Below, piece by piece: positions 11,527-24,090 of a stretch of 64,000 bases of DNA. Position 1 is the stretch's first letter; the number at the start of each line of letters is the position of its first letter. The position numbers and the translations under genes are program-made. Source of the stretch: Hanleya hanleyi (taxonomy: Eukaryota; Mollusca; Polyplacophora; Lepidopleurida; Hanleyidae); contig JAVTVY010018962.1 in the NCBI GenBank assembly GCA_036873755.1, positions 19,083-83,082 of the forward strand, given 5' to 3'. The notes below the pieces were generated by a model that saw only the letters and a list, made by a program, of their open reading frames with translations, was not told where the DNA came from and made no database searches.

Positions 11527-12005
11527 CCATGGCTGGAGTTGTATCCTTTGATGTGTTAACTCGCTGTCGTAAATCTGGCTCGGGCCAACGAAGAAACGTT
11601 TAGTAAAAACCCGTTGAAGATGGATATCTTCTACTCCGGTGAAGGTGACTGTGCGTCTGTATTCGTGATGTGGGTGCCATTCGTACCGCGATTGACTGGA
11701 TCGAGATCTGTGGCTGTGTTTAAGAGGTTGAGAGCGTCTGTAACCGGTTGGGCGTGGCACTGACCGTAGATGGGATCGTGACCTGATAGGTGAACGTTCA
11801 TGTAGTGCTCCATGCCGTGCCGTTCTCCAATGTTACCTCACCTGCCGTCACAGAGTGCGCAGATAAAGATCGCCACATTGGAAAACACATCTCCATCCAA
11901 CACCACAAGGAAGGCTAAAATAGTGATCAAGGGATCCAGTGTGTCAAGTTGCCGCTGTGCCGCCTCCGATGACGTTTGATTCATAATGACAAAGGGCTCG
12001 ACACA
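11527..12005 (-). pseudogene. Decayed ORF with a C2H2-like motif upstream of the ATPase
   Basis: An ATG at about 12005 opens a frame that reaches a cysteine pair (CALC), then one in-frame TGA near 11840, then histidines (HGMEHYMNVHLSGH) in the same frame, so a zinc-finger-like motif is split by a single stop. The frame decays further near 11630. Position and strand suggest it belonged to the same virus-like element as the ATPase. I cannot name the protein. Confidence 0.4.
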
Positions 12006-12061
12006 CATGACGTTTTGTTTCTTGGGTTAAGTTGCCAAAACGTCAGGTCAGTTTTCTTTGC

Positions 12062-12563
12062 CAGGTGAGAGGGGTGTTTCAATCTTTATGGGATGCTGTG
12101 AATAATAAGAAACTTCATGAGTTAAAAAACTCTAGGCTATACTCACCTGAACAGCCAGAAACGTTTCGATCAAATCATGATCAGGCGATGTAGAATCGGC
12201 CATACACGATTAACTCACGAACATTTACTAAAAAAAGAGCCAGGCCCAAAGTGTATTCCAGGCCATGAAGATCTCACGATGAAACATATTCTTATCAAAT
12301 ACATAGATTTTAAGATTGTAAGAGATGCTTTTTATCGAGCGAGTACTTTGGAAGATCTTTTTTGTCGGGTGAGAGAGGATTGCATCTTGGGTTATTTGAG
12401 AGAAATCGGTTTGTTACATAAGTTTTAATGTGTGTATGTTTTAATGCGTTGGAATACTAAGTTAGTGACTTGAGTACTTAGAATTTTGTTTGATCGCCGC
12501 TATATACATGTAGCTGAAATATTGCTGAACGCGACATTAAACCTTAGTTCTCTCTCTCTCTTC
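12062..12563 (+). mobile_element. I/Nimb-like LINE, 3' end with C-terminal ORF remnant
   Basis: The coding part reads the post-RNase-H C-terminus typical of I/Nimb-type LINEs: RIGHTRLTHEH, a CIPGHEDLT-KHIL motif and YLREIGLLHK. It is open from 12177 to the stop at 12428. The 3' UTR has the family block GCTGAAATATTGCTGAACGC and ends in (CT)n. It is truncated at 5'. Confidence 0.85.
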
Positions 12564-12589
12564 GCCATGTCACTTTATAGCAACATGGG

Positions 12590-13120
12590 TGGAAGCTATA
12601 GAATACTGGATCGAACGCAGATTCAAAGAGGAGTTCTTACCAGACAACGTTAAATTCATTTTAGAGAACAAAATGTTCCATTTTAACAACATGTATTTTT
12701 TACAATCAGCACAGAAATGTAAAATAAAATGGCTCCCACGAACACTACAATGACTTTCGTTTATCTTAAAAAAAAATCATTTGATGCCGTGGGTAACAAA
12801 TTTGATCCACAAGAAAGTACAGCTTTCAAAAACATATGGAAAAGTTATTTTGACGATTGTTTCCTCTTACGGCAAGATTCTAAATGTGATGCACAAACTG
12901 TCCGCCGTATTTTGCAAACGCTACACCCGAATATCAAATTTACCCTGGAAAGCAGCTGAATTAGTTTACCCTTTCTCGATATTTTGATAACTTAAAGCGA
13001 AAACAATTAATGACCGATTTCTATCATAAACTACTAAGAAATATATTTATTTCAAAAGCAATCGTGGCGTATTTGCACCAATGTGACAGAAACGACAAAG
13101 AGACTGAGTGTACTTGAATA
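12590..13120 (+). mobile_element. Penelope-like-type reverse transcriptase fragment
   Basis: Across three frames the sequence shows VEAIEYWIERRF, a frame-shifted middle part, then KSYFDDCFLL (the catalytic F/Y-x-D-D motif) and NIKFTLESS followed by SLPFLDILI. The order (YxDD, then IKFT-E-S, then LPFLD) is that of RTs I associate with Penelope-like elements; the class assignment is tentative. Internal stops and deletions show it is dead. Confidence 0.65.
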
Positions 13121-13141
13121 AAGTTATTAACACATGCCTGA

Positions 13142-13850
13142 ATAATTACAACAGATATAAGGGAAGTGGGAAGAGGTGCCGATATACTGACAGAGCCACA
13201 TGACTTCACAGTATAGTCTTCTGGTTAAACTATTCTAAAGCACATACCGAGAATCCAACGATTCGTCATATGTGTTGTATCTCAGGTACGCTTTTATTGT
13301 ACCTGTTCATGTGGCAACTTGGATGACATGAACACACGGCCCCTAGCACCGGCATAAGCGGTATTAGATAAAAATCTAGAGCGCTATGATGGAAATGCTC
13401 TGACAACTCGTATATTGGTAGTTGGTGAGCTGTGTCGCTGTGACAGCTCGTACACTGGGGATTGGTGAGCTGTATCGCCGTCAGATGAAAATGACGGCAT
13501 TTAACACAAAATACTAGTCTGTAAGGCCCGATGTCGACCCAGCATCAACTTTCCACAATGCCAACATATATGAAAGACCAAAGGTCTGTACAGGGGGCGG
13601 GTCTCGGGGACGAAAAGTCCACCAGCAGAATCTCCCCATATACAGGTAAAAATTACAACACATATAAGGGAAGTGGGAAGAGGTGCCGACATACTGACAG
13701 AGCCACATTACTTCACAGTATAGTCTTCTGGTTAAACTATTCCGAAGCACATACCGAGAATCCAACGATTCGTGATATGTGTTGCATCTCATGTACGTTT
13801 TTATTGTACCTGTTCATGTGGCAACTTGGATGACATGACCACACGGCCAA
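13142..13850 (-). repeat. Hairpin-bearing repeat, one full and one partial tandem unit
   Basis: This is the same family as the 9.5-10.9 kb array but in inverse orientation. ACATATAAGGGAAGTGGG recurs at about 13151 and 13660, so the unit is close to 505 bases. The hairpin is at about 13285-13307 (intact) and 13793-13815 (one mismatch). Confidence 0.85.
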
Positions 13851-14079
13851 GTCATGCGCATGTTTAAGAACCCCCAAACCGAAATCAGCGAACACAAGCA
13901 TGGCGTTCGTAACCAAGCATAATCCGCGTACCGAGGACATATATTTCAAAATTGTGCAAATATCAAGATATGAACATAGTGCACGAGAGTCATAAAATGC
14001 AAAATGATCTAAAATGTGTGAAACTCATTAAACACGTGCAGCATATGTAGAAAAATCCCATCCCACCCCAACCCATTTA

Positions 14080-14478
14080 AAACCTCTTGTGATTCTTCAG
14101 AAAAGACTTATCCGTATAATAACATTCAGTAATAAACTTGCCCATATCAACCCATTAATTGAACAATTAAACATCTTACCGCTCTCTAAAATCAATGACT
14201 ATCTTATTCTGCTATTTACGCACAAATGTATCAACAATGCTCTTTCCATCCCGGCCAAGTTCTCAAACTATTTCACAAAACTCTCCCAAGTCCATTCCTA
14301 TCCAACTAGACAAGCCAACTTCAATCTTTATACAGCACGGATCTTCTCAAATCTATCATTTTATTCAACAAAGTCAAAGGCAACACGAATTTGGAATTGT
14401 TTATCAATTGGACTGAAATCTTGTCAATCATTCCCATTGTTTAAGTCCCATCTGAAACGCATATTTTCTCCATCCTGA
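14080..14478 (+). pseudogene. CR1/L2-like LINE, RT C-terminal fragment
   Basis: One open frame reads the C-terminal 'connection' region of CR1/L2-type ORF2: an LQKRLIRIITFSN start, INPLIEQLNILPL, then HSYPTRQA and RIWNCLS with a final F..LK stretch before the stop. The catalytic region is missing, so this is a 5'-truncated fossil in which the frame happens to survive. Confidence 0.75.
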
Positions 14479-15794
14479 ATCTGGCTATTATCAATCAAAA
14501 TCAAAGACTATCTGATGGTGTATTCGCAATTATATTTAAAGGGTATTTTGAATGTTCCAAGGCTCAAATATAGTGACCGCAGTATATATTCTGAGACAAC
14601 CTCTTTTATGTAAAACATATATTTCTGATTTATATAATTATTCTCTGACTAGTAATTGACCACTGTATATGATTATGCTCGTAAGTCAACATTTTCATTC
14701 AAAAAATCGATTGGTGTGTTTACAGTAAAGGAAAACATGAGCTGTGATTCTAAAAATGTGACTGATGGTATCAATTAAATGAGTGGATGCGATGCAAATA
14801 AATTGGACAGAGCAATGTTAGAGCTCTCGTCCGAGTGCTTAAACAACAAATAATGACTGCCTCGTTTTCATATCCACACATGCGGTAAAGATATTTACAA
14901 ATATTCCCTTTCTACAAGATTACTTCAACTACATCGGTACAGCGATGATTGGACATTCGCGAAAATGATTCTTTCTCCCGCTACCTGGTTTCATTGGACA
15001 AATTATGTATATCCTCTTCAAGATTCATATTAATTCAATAGTGCTAACTTGAGATTATGCTGTGAGCTATCATTCGGGTCACAATCCCTCATTGAGTGAT
15101 CAAGCTGAGTGATCAAACGTGAAGATTCATTTGAGTGATAAAACCTGAAAACTCATCTTATTGCAGTGCGATCTATTCTAGGTGTTTTACCGCAGTAAGC
15201 AAGGAATTATTTCTATTCTACCATACTGAAAACGGCAAAATATGGAGATGTTTTGTGAAAAAACCAACATATTCTTCTGTATTTAAAAACGGATTAACAT
15301 CCCTACACCTGACCTAAAATGCTTTAACCCGTCAATTAATGGAAGCAGGCAACACCTGCAAATCGCGTGCCTGAAATCGACACGGATGGACGAGTCCACA
15401 GGATGGCATCTATAGGGGCGTGCTAAGACGCCATTTACGATCAAAATGATGCAATTAAGCGTGACCCTTTGTTCTAGAATACATGAATACATAAATTCTC
15501 CCGTCCTTCAATGGTTGGATTGTGTCCCTATCTACGTCCCAAAAGGTTTAGTAACATAAACAACTTTAAATAAATCTCCGCGGGGAAAAAACCTTTCTCC
15601 AACTTTAATTGGCTCCAGATTTTGTGTCAAATAATTCTTTGTGTATTTTTAATGATGGTTCTTAAACACATTTTTCCACAGTTCATGAAACCTATTCAGC
15701 ATTAGATATTTCACTTTGCGACCTTCCTATACTCGAAGAATTTACTTGGTCTGTGCATGATGATCTTTGTGGAAGTGATCACTTTCCCACTGTT
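14479..15794. other. No recognisable feature
   Basis: The sequence is AT-rich with no supported gene. Small open frames at 15135-15492 have no recognisable motif. Confidence 0.5.
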
Positions 15795-18362
15795 TTAAGG
15801 TTACTGTTGCCGGTCCCAGTTACTTTTGCGCACGCATCACAATTTTGCTTAATTAAGCTACAATGAATCTTTTCCATGCATAAAAACTATACATTTTCTG
15901 AAAACTCTTTATTCAGGGAATTTATTTTTTTGGATAAATTTCTGTTTTGTTGCTGTCCCAAGTGATTTATATCACGATATATGACATCGTTTCGGTTTTT
16001 ATGGTCTTCGAAAAGACGCTCTAATAACTCTTACAGTTTTCATCAGATAAACTTGATTTTTTTTAAATAATAAAATTTACTATTGAAATAAAAAAAGAGT
16101 GCCCCAGTTTTTTTAGTCATGCCCTAGGAGTTATTTTATCAGCGTGCAAAGTTGAAGAATTGAAAAAAGCGACTCCCCTCGACTAAATCATAAATAACTG
16201 AGGAACAGAACCGCATTTAAAAAAAATGTGGCACCGTTTTGAAGGTCTGCATATGTGGAATATTGTGCCCAAATTTCATGTTCCTATGTCAGATAATAAG
16301 AGATAAATTAGAAAGAGAAAATGGACATAGCGATGATAAACTAAACGGAGAAAGCGGGCAAAAACCAAACACCAGTACGTTTGGTGAATTATGGCCACGC
16401 TAATCCTCTTTTCGCACCTGAATAGGATCCCCGCCGAGACACCGCTGTGACCGCTTGAGTTGATGTCAAACACTGGAGAAAAGGTGGCTTTATAAGTGGG
16501 GCTATTATAGCATTATGTATATTGGGTAATAATGCCGAAAGCTCGAAAGGAAAAAAAACTGCGTACCGGTGGCATCTCTAGTTCACAGGCAATGGCTGAA
16601 AGACGGATCCTAGCGCTTGCCATAAATAGTCTCGGGTGAGTGCAACATACTCTTTCACCGATGTATGTATTTCATTTTTAATGATACATTCTGGCCCTGT
16701 ACAGGTGGAATGCATAGTTTAATATAAGACGAAAACATTTTTTGGACATTTTGAAGCCTTGACCGGCAACAGTAACCTTAAGCTACAATGAATCTTTTCC
16801 ATGCATACAAACTATAGATTTTCTGAAAGCTCTTTATTCAGGGAATTTATTTTGTTTGGATAAATTTCTGTTTTGTTGTTTTCCCAAGTGATTTATATCA
16901 CGATATACGACATCGTTTCGGATATTATGTTCTTCGAAAAGATTCGTTGATAACTCTTACAGTTTTCATCAGACAAACTTTTTTTAATAATAAAATTTAC
17001 TATTTGAACAAAAAACGGTGCCACGGTTTTTTAGTTATGCCCTATGAGTTATTTTATCAGCGTGCAAAGTTGAAGAATTGAAAAAAATAGGAAAAACGCG
17101 ACTTCTCCCGACTAAATCATCAACAGATCAACAGATCTGAATTTCAAAAAAATGTGGCACTGTTTTGAAGGTCTGCATATGTGGAATATTGTTCCCAAAT
17201 TTTATGTTTCTATGTCCAATAATAAGAGAGAAATTAGAAAGAGAAAATGGACATAGTGGTGAAAAACTAAACAGAGAAAACGGGCAAAAACCAAACACCA
17301 GTGCGTTCGGTCAATTATGACCACATTAATACTCTTTTCGCACCTGAATAGGATTCTCGCCGAGACACTGCTGTGACCGCTTGAATAGAAGCAAACACTT
17401 GAGTAAAGGTGGCTTTATAAGTGGGGCTATTATAGCAATATGTATATTGGGTAATAATGCCGATAGCTCGAAAAGAAAAGACACTGCGTACCGGTAGTAT
17501 CTCTAGTCCACAGGCAATGACTGAAAGACGGATACTAGCGTGAGAAGTGGAAGAATTTTCGCGCAGATGCACCGGATAATGCGGCTTGAGTCATCTCTTC
17601 TTCCAGTTCACTGTCACTGCTGTCGTCACTTCCTGAATACGAAGATGACCCAGCTGATATGTAATGTCTAACTGTCCCTTTAGAAATACCAGGAACCGTA
17701 TCCGAAATCCACGATTGATCCTTATTCATCTCAGTCAAATACGACGTACCTTCCCGTGAATATAATCGACCGGTACTTAGCTTGTACTTCTTGCCTCCCA
17801 AAGTTGTTTAGTTGTAGATATGTTTTCGGTAAAACTGAACTGGTCAACGTATTCATACTGTATCATGTACCCGATACCGGAAAGTATTATTTTTTTTATT
17901 ATTCGACGGAAAAAGTAGATTATATATATTGTCTATCAGGGTAGTATTGTAAATGCGTGTTGAAAGATCATTTACACATTTGATCAAATACATTGTATCA
18001 AAATTCGCGAGCTTGAGAGATAAATATTCTCAGTTTTATATATATTGTCATTCGGCGAATGTTGTGCTATTTGAGCCGATCTGTTCAACGGTTTGCCAGC
18101 GCCGAATACCCAATACACAAGCTTCGGGTCGAGCGCGAGTAATTAATCCCATGCTACTAATTCGCTGCGTGGAGCTGCCCTGATTAAGCCTTTGCTAATA
18201 CACAGTGAATGACCTGATTTTAAAAGTCAAATTTTCGCTATAAAACACACAAATTTTGATGATTTTTCTTCTTCCAACTTATAGATTTGAATGTGTACTT
18301 TAATATCAGACGAAAACAGTTTTTTGACATTTTGAAGCCTTGACCGGCAACAGTAACCTTAA
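15795..18362. mobile_element. TTAA-flanked DNA transposon, partly duplicated (Kolobok/piggyBac-like target)
   Basis: The left end reads TTAA-GGTTACTGTTGCCGGTC (15795 on). The exact inverse, GACCGGCAACAGTAACC-TTAA, ends the sequence twice, at 16781 and at 18362. The two internal stretches (from about 15849 and from 16778) are diverged direct copies for the first 750 bases, sharing GCTACAATGAATCTTTTCCA, TATCACGATATA and GGGGCTATTATAGCA. TTAA targets are used by piggyBac and Kolobok-type elements. No complete transposase is visible. Confidence 0.75.
17535..17801 (-). CDS. Small ORF inside the TTAA element, possible transposase remnant
   Basis: An 88-codon frame encodes a basic start (GGKKYKLS), then a serine/aspartate-rich acidic stretch (SSDSELEEEMTQA). 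It has no recognised catalytic motif. Acidic linkers of this kind occur near the N-termini of piggyBac-type transposases, but that is too little to assign it. Confidence 0.3.
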   Translation of the reverse strand: MGGKKYKLSTGRLYSREGTSYLTEMNKDQSWISDTVPGISKGTVRHYISAGSSSYSGSDDSSDSELEEEMTQAALSGASARKFFHFSR

Positions 18363-19079
18363 AAGCTGTTCATTCAGCTGATGACCCCCCTTTAACAAGG
18401 TATAATTTTAAGAAATCAAATTGATCAGAATTTGAAAAGCTTTGTTCACAAGAACTACAAGCAGTTACTTTTGCTGATGTTCATCCTATACAGTTATTCT
18501 CAGATATACTGACTGAAATTGCTAATCAAACCATACCCACATCTTCAGGAGTTGCACATATTAAAAGAACCATGGTTTAATGATGACTGCAAAGAATCAA
18601 GGAAACGTAGGAAGAAAGCTGAACGGTGTTTCCGCCGAGATCCAAATTCTGAAAATTTGAAAGAGTAACTAGATCGTAGAACCATGAAACAGAACAAACG
18701 TGATTCTTGGAAAGATTATGTTTCTAAGATCAATACAGATACTCCAATAACAAAAGTTTGAAATATGATCCAAAGAATAAAAGGTAAAAGCTTCAAGTCT
18801 AGTGTTCATCATCTCAACGATGGAAATCAGGTGTTAACTGTGTGTAGAGGTTGCAAGTAAGCTATGCGAAACAATTGCTAAAAATTTCAAAGTTTTCAGA
18901 AAAGAGATAAGAAAAATGAAATTAAATTCCCCTTCGGTAAGTGTGGATGATATAACGCCATGTTTACAAATGAGGAACTTCATGCTTCTCTCACGAAATC
19001 TACGATTCTGCTGCAGGCCCTGATAATATTCATTATCGACTTTTGAATCTTCTCTGGAAATCCTATTACGCATATTCAA

Positions 19080-20195
19080 CAGACTTTGGATAAGAGAAGA
19101 CTTTCCACCGTCATGGCATAATGCCATTGTTATAGCAGTACCAAAGCCTGGTCGTAACCATACAGACCCTGATAATTATCGTCCAATTTCACGGACTAGC
19201 TGTGTTTGTAGAACAATGGAACGCATGAAAAATGATCGCCTTGATTGGTACCTAGAAACTGAAAAGAAACTTACTGATATTCAAGCTGGTTTCGGTAAAA
19301 ATAGAAGTACCATTGATCATTTAGTCAGATTAGATTTCTATGTCAAGAATGCTTTCGCCAAGAATGAACATGTAGGTTCCATTTTTTTTTATTTACAAAA
19401 AGCATACGATACTACATGGAAATACGGGATTCTAAAGGACCTTCATACTATGGGATTAAAATGCCGTTTACCCATTTTCTTATCCAACTTCTTGAATGAT
19501 AGACAATTCCAAGTTCGGTTAGGTACAACAATGATCATTTCGACCAAGATCAGGGTGTCCTACGGGGCAGTAGTTTGTCTACTACCCTGTTTAGTATCAA
19601 GATCAACAGCTTGGCGGCAGTTTTGCATAAATCAATGGATGGTTCACTCTTTGTAGACGATTTCAACATTTCGTGCAGTGGAAAAAGTATACTCAATATT
19701 GAGAGAACATTACAACTTTGTCTGAATAGAATTCAGAAATGGTGTCTAGAAAATGACTTCAAATTCTCCACAGTTAAAACAAATTGTATACACTTTTGCA
19801 GAAAAAAAGTTCAGCACAAAGATCCAGTACTTACGTTAAATGGATCTGAGATACAAGTGGTAAAAGAGGTCAAATTCGTAGGAATATTGTTTGATCACCG
19901 ATTAACATCCAAATCGCATATAAATTGCTTGAAAGCTAAGTGCACGAAAGCTCTTGATTTGTTGAAGGTAGTTGCCAACTATAAGTGGGGGGAAGATCAG
20001 CAAACACTTCTCCATTTATATCGACCACTTGTTCGTTCCAAACTTGATTATGGCTCTATAGTTTACAACGGTGGAAGCAAGTCAAACTTGGCAAAGCTAG
20101 ATCCTATTCTCCACCAAGGACTAAGACTTTGCATTGGAGCGTTCAGAACGTCCCCTAAGAAAGCTTATATGTCGAAGCAGATTAATTTCCTTTAG
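19080..20195 (+). pseudogene. LINE reverse transcriptase, inactive
   Basis: RT landmarks appear in order: VPKPGRN with DNYRPIS (19140-19190), QAGFGKNRSTIDHL, motif A in the form FFYLQKAYDTT, then after a frame change near 19540 a G-S-L-ST-LF-IKIN block and motif C FVDDFN (about 19648). Motif A has Tyr where the catalytic Asp belongs, while the DD of motif C is kept. The frame change falls between motifs A and C. The later part (SLDYGS-type thumb, KLDPI-HQGLRL) matches I-clade ORF2 proteins. Confidence 0.8.
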
Positions 20196-20409
20196 AACTT
20201 CGAAGAATTACACTATCACTGCAATACATCACAACATTTCGATCAAACCACTCTAATCATGCATATAACTGTGTTTTCAAACCTCAGTTCGCGGATCTCC
20301 ATTAAAAAAAACCCTCTATTATTCCGCCTCTTGGAATTCGCATGAAACAACACATTGTAACAGCGATTATTAAGCTTCGTCAAATTTTACCTAATAAACT
20401 CTTGAGCAG

Positions 20410-20880
20410 ATGGATCAGCCAGAAGTGGATATTACACTAACGAAATATAAAAAGGCAAATACGAACCAGCTCTTGTATACACAAGAATTTGGTCTGCTGA
20501 GACAAAAATACAGATCACATCAGGCTATTTATACAGATGGTCCTAAAGATGGTGAGAGAGTAGCATATGCTATTATCTTTAGTTCCAAAACGAAACCCTG
20601 TGGACCACCAGGTAAAATTTCGATATTCACTGCAAAAGCTATATTGTTAGCGTTGGACGGTATCGGATCGACTAGAAGGAAAAAATATGTCATATTTTCA
20701 GATTTACTGTCATGTCTTCAAACGATTAAAAGTGGAACTTCGACTCACCCCACTATCTTGAATATTCTACAATTATATGACTGTAGATTTGATCAACAGA
20801 TTGATATTGTGTTTTGTTGGTTGCCTAGTCACGTTGGCATCAAAAGGTGATACTGAGGCTGATAGAATGGCTAAGGCAGC
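20410..20880 (+). pseudogene. LINE RNase H domain, inactive
   Basis: Type I RNase H landmarks are present: AIYTDG (first Asp), IFTAKAILLAL, FSDLLSCLQTI and WLPSHVGI. The second catalytic residue, normally Glu in the TAE motif, is Lys here. The frame breaks just after WLPSHVGI near 20850. An RNase H downstream of RT separates I/Nimb-type LINEs from L1 and CR1 types. Confidence 0.8.
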
Positions 20881-21649
20881 CCTAGATGATTAGGTTGGTC
20901 CTGTTGGGATCCCATATAACGATTCCAGACCCCCATCTGTGCTTATGTGAGACGGCTGTTTCAGTCTTAATGGAATGCTGCGAATAATAACAACCTTCAT
21001 GAGTTAAAAAAAGGCCTAGGCTATACTCATCTGTACCACCAGAAACGTTTCGATGAAGCCATGAACAGGCGATGTAGAATCGGCCACACACGATTAACTC
21101 ACGAATATTTGAGACTGGCTAAAGAAGAGCCAGTCCCAAGGTGTATTGCATGCCACGAAAATCGGACGGTGAAACATATTCTGATCGACTGCATAGATTT
21201 TAAGATTGTAAGAAATGCTTTCCATTGAGCGACTACTTTGGAAGATTTTTTTTAGTCGGGTGAGGGAGGACTGGATCTTGAGTTGTTTGAGAGAAATCGG
21301 TTTGTTGCATAAGTTTTAATGTGTGTGTGTGTTTAACGTGTTGGATTACTAAGTTATATTAATTAGAATTTTGTTTGATCGTCGCTATATAGCTGAAATA
21401 TTGCTGAACGCGATATTAAACCTTAATTCTCTCTCTCCCTCCTCTAATTGACTCCACAATATACGGCAACAGGATGTACAAGAAGATACAGGCAGACGAT
21501 ATTTTTTTATCCATTTCAATCCAATATTACCCATCTCGGCAAGTTAAACTGGGCACGCGAAGAAAATTATGACGTCATATAATCCACACCGAATCGGTTG
21601 TACGGTGTAGCATCTGATGGAATGACGGTAAAACACATGGGGTGTGGTA

Positions 21650-21980
21650 GAATTGAGGTTTAACGTCGCCTTCAGCAATATTTCAGCTATATAGCGACGA
21701 TCAAACAAAATTCTATCAAAGCATTCCAACAAAAACAAGTCAACAACAGAGCAATCCAGAAGTAATCAACACAACACACCAAAAACCATGTACATGCATT
21801 AAAACTTATACAACAACCCGATTTCTCTCAAATAACCTAAAATACAGTCTCATTTTACCCGACGTAAAAGATCTTCGAAAGTAGCTGCTTGATAAAAAGA
21901 ATCTCTCACAATCTTAAAATCTATACAGTAGATCAGAATATGTTTCGCTGTGAGATCTTCATGGCATGAAATACACCTTG
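21650..21980 (-). mobile_element. I/Nimb-like LINE 3' fragment, left part of an interrupted copy
   Basis: On the minus strand it carries the family 3' UTR and C-terminal ORF part up to the point where a foldback element begins at 21981. The interrupted LINE sequence resumes at about 26726, on the far side of the foldback. Confidence 0.8.
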
Positions 21981-23130
21981 TAGTCCGGCAGCCAAATAGT
22001 TTTTTTTTGGTCGAACCTTGCACTAGAGGTCCCACAATGAGTTTTAATGGCTTTGACATCTATGGAATATGCAGATAACCAAACCGAAGGGTACCCAACT
22101 GGCACTCTTGATCATTTTGAAAAAAACACCTTGGTTTTCATAGCAACCACATGACCGAATATCTCATATTATAGGAATGTGAATAATGTGATCAATATCT
22201 GAATATTTCCTTATCCTTGAGTCTAGGGAGATTAAACTTGCCACCATATATTTCCGAGTCACGCTCAACCCGAAAATGCTAAAATATCCAAGATGGCGGC
22301 TTTGCTGACGTCATTTTTCCATGAAAATTCATTTTTGGTCGAATTTTTCAGCTGATTTTTCGGTTATGTAGTTTTTATCGCATTAAGCGAGGAATAAGTT
22401 AAAGAAGTGGTATGAAATAATCTACTTTTGGCCACAAAAATAAAAAGTCTAAAAGAAAGATGACCAAGATACCATTTTGGTTGTGCCCATAAGACCGCCA
22501 AGGTAAGATACTCACGAAGCTTTGTTCAGAGGGTTTTGCGAGTAGGCTGAACTTTACTCCCACGTGATACGCTATAACGTCTGAACTGCAAACTCTCAAT
22601 ATTTCTTCATTTTGGAGCACAAGGGAGAAGTGCATTTAAAGTGGGGCGAGGGAGCAAAATCTCACGCCCCATCTCAACTTTTATATTTGTGGAGTCAAAC
22701 GCTACCCGTAGAAGTAAACAGAACCAAAAGATCGCCGCTATGATGACGTTAAGATGACGTAATATTGAGTAAATATCAACAGATGATTGGGACTGATTTT
22801 TCATTCTTTCAGTAATGCAGTTTTCTACAAATAACCTGAGGACTATATTAGAAAATATATATGTTTTTGAAGTAAATATTTACTGGACAATTCAATGCCA
22901 AAAAGCCAATAATCTAGATCGATAACTGTCTAAATGTAGTCGCCAAACTGTTAGATCTCAATGTTTCTATGACCGGAAAAGAATCACTCAAGGCACAGGG
23001 ACGACTGATTTCCCCCGCTGGAAAAGGCTCCTAGTCACTTTATGGATATCGGAATCGGTATTTTGGTTCAGTTATTATGCATGCGGATCACTCGAGCTGC
23101 TTGTTGATAAGGCAATCACAGCAAAATTTT

Positions 23131-23882
23131 CCTACGAAGTAGGCTTTCATTTGCAAATTTTCCGGTAATGAGTCAGTCAGTCAGTCAGTACATCCGAATC
23201 CTTTCGTCTGCAAAATAAGGAGAACCGTTGATATTAGAACCTTGATTTTTGGCATGAACGTGCATTAGGGGACTGTTACCAGCAAGTTCTGGGCTGACAT
23301 ACTTTTGATGAAAATTTCTGGTGATTTTTGATGAAAATCACTGGTGATTCTTACTTGGGCTGTGCCCATCTTAATATAGGCAGGATTTCAACTTGGGGTA
23401 GGGGGATTTCCAAGAGTTCAGTGCGCGTCAGAGTCCTAATGCCTACACTACTTCGTAGGTCCTGCGACGTTAGTCACAATGCCATGTGTGTTATTGTGGG
23501 CGACAGACGTAAGAAAGGACGGTGTTGACAATTAAGAACCCAAATTTGTCCTCCATTTTCATACAAGGATAAAGAGTTTATACTTCATATATCACACGCT
23601 TTACTGGACCCGCCCCCAACCGCTCAAGTGAAATCCTGCCTATATTAAGATGAGGACAGCCCAAGTCAGAATCACCGAGGATTTTCATAAAAAATCACCA
23701 GAAATTTGCATCAAAAGTAGGTCAGCACAGAATTTGCCGGTAACAGTCCCCTAATGCACCTTCATGCCAAACATCAAAGTTGTAATGTCAACGGTTCTCC
23801 TTATTTTGCCGACGAAAGGATTCGGATGGACTCCCGGACAAATGGTAGCCTACTTTGCAAATGGTAGCCTACTTTGTAGGAA
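23131..23882. repeat. Foldback element 1 (inner)
   Basis: The left arm starts CCTACGAAGTAGG, followed by TTTGCAAATT and a (GTCA)n stretch. The arms (about 23131-23400 and 23610-23882) are inverted copies, including AAAATAAGGAGAACCGTTGA and its inverse. Confidence 0.85.
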
Positions 23883-24090
23883 CAAGGATAAAGAGTTAAA
23901 ACATACTAGATATATCATACGCCTTACTCGAGAGAGAATTATTTACAGGTAAAATCATAACAATATCCCAAACCATCAATTATTAATGTCATGTTATAAT
24001 TAACTACCCTACATATTTCAGCAAACGCTCAGAGAGCGTGGCTTTCCATGGGAACCACTCACTAGATAGCAACCCCGTTTTTTCCTACGA

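Larger units (their letters stand above)
18363..21445 (+). mobile_element. I/Nimb-like LINE, 5'-truncated and decayed
   Basis: This is the most complete copy of the family whose 3' tails recur at 2.5, 12.5, 21.8, 38.3, 49.6 and 55.6 kb. It reads a pre-RT linker (PWFNDDCKESRKRRKKAE near 18570), RT, RNase H and the C-terminal RIGHTRLTHE region. It then ends in the family 3' UTR and (CT)n. Multiple stops and frame changes make it inactive. Confidence 0.85.
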
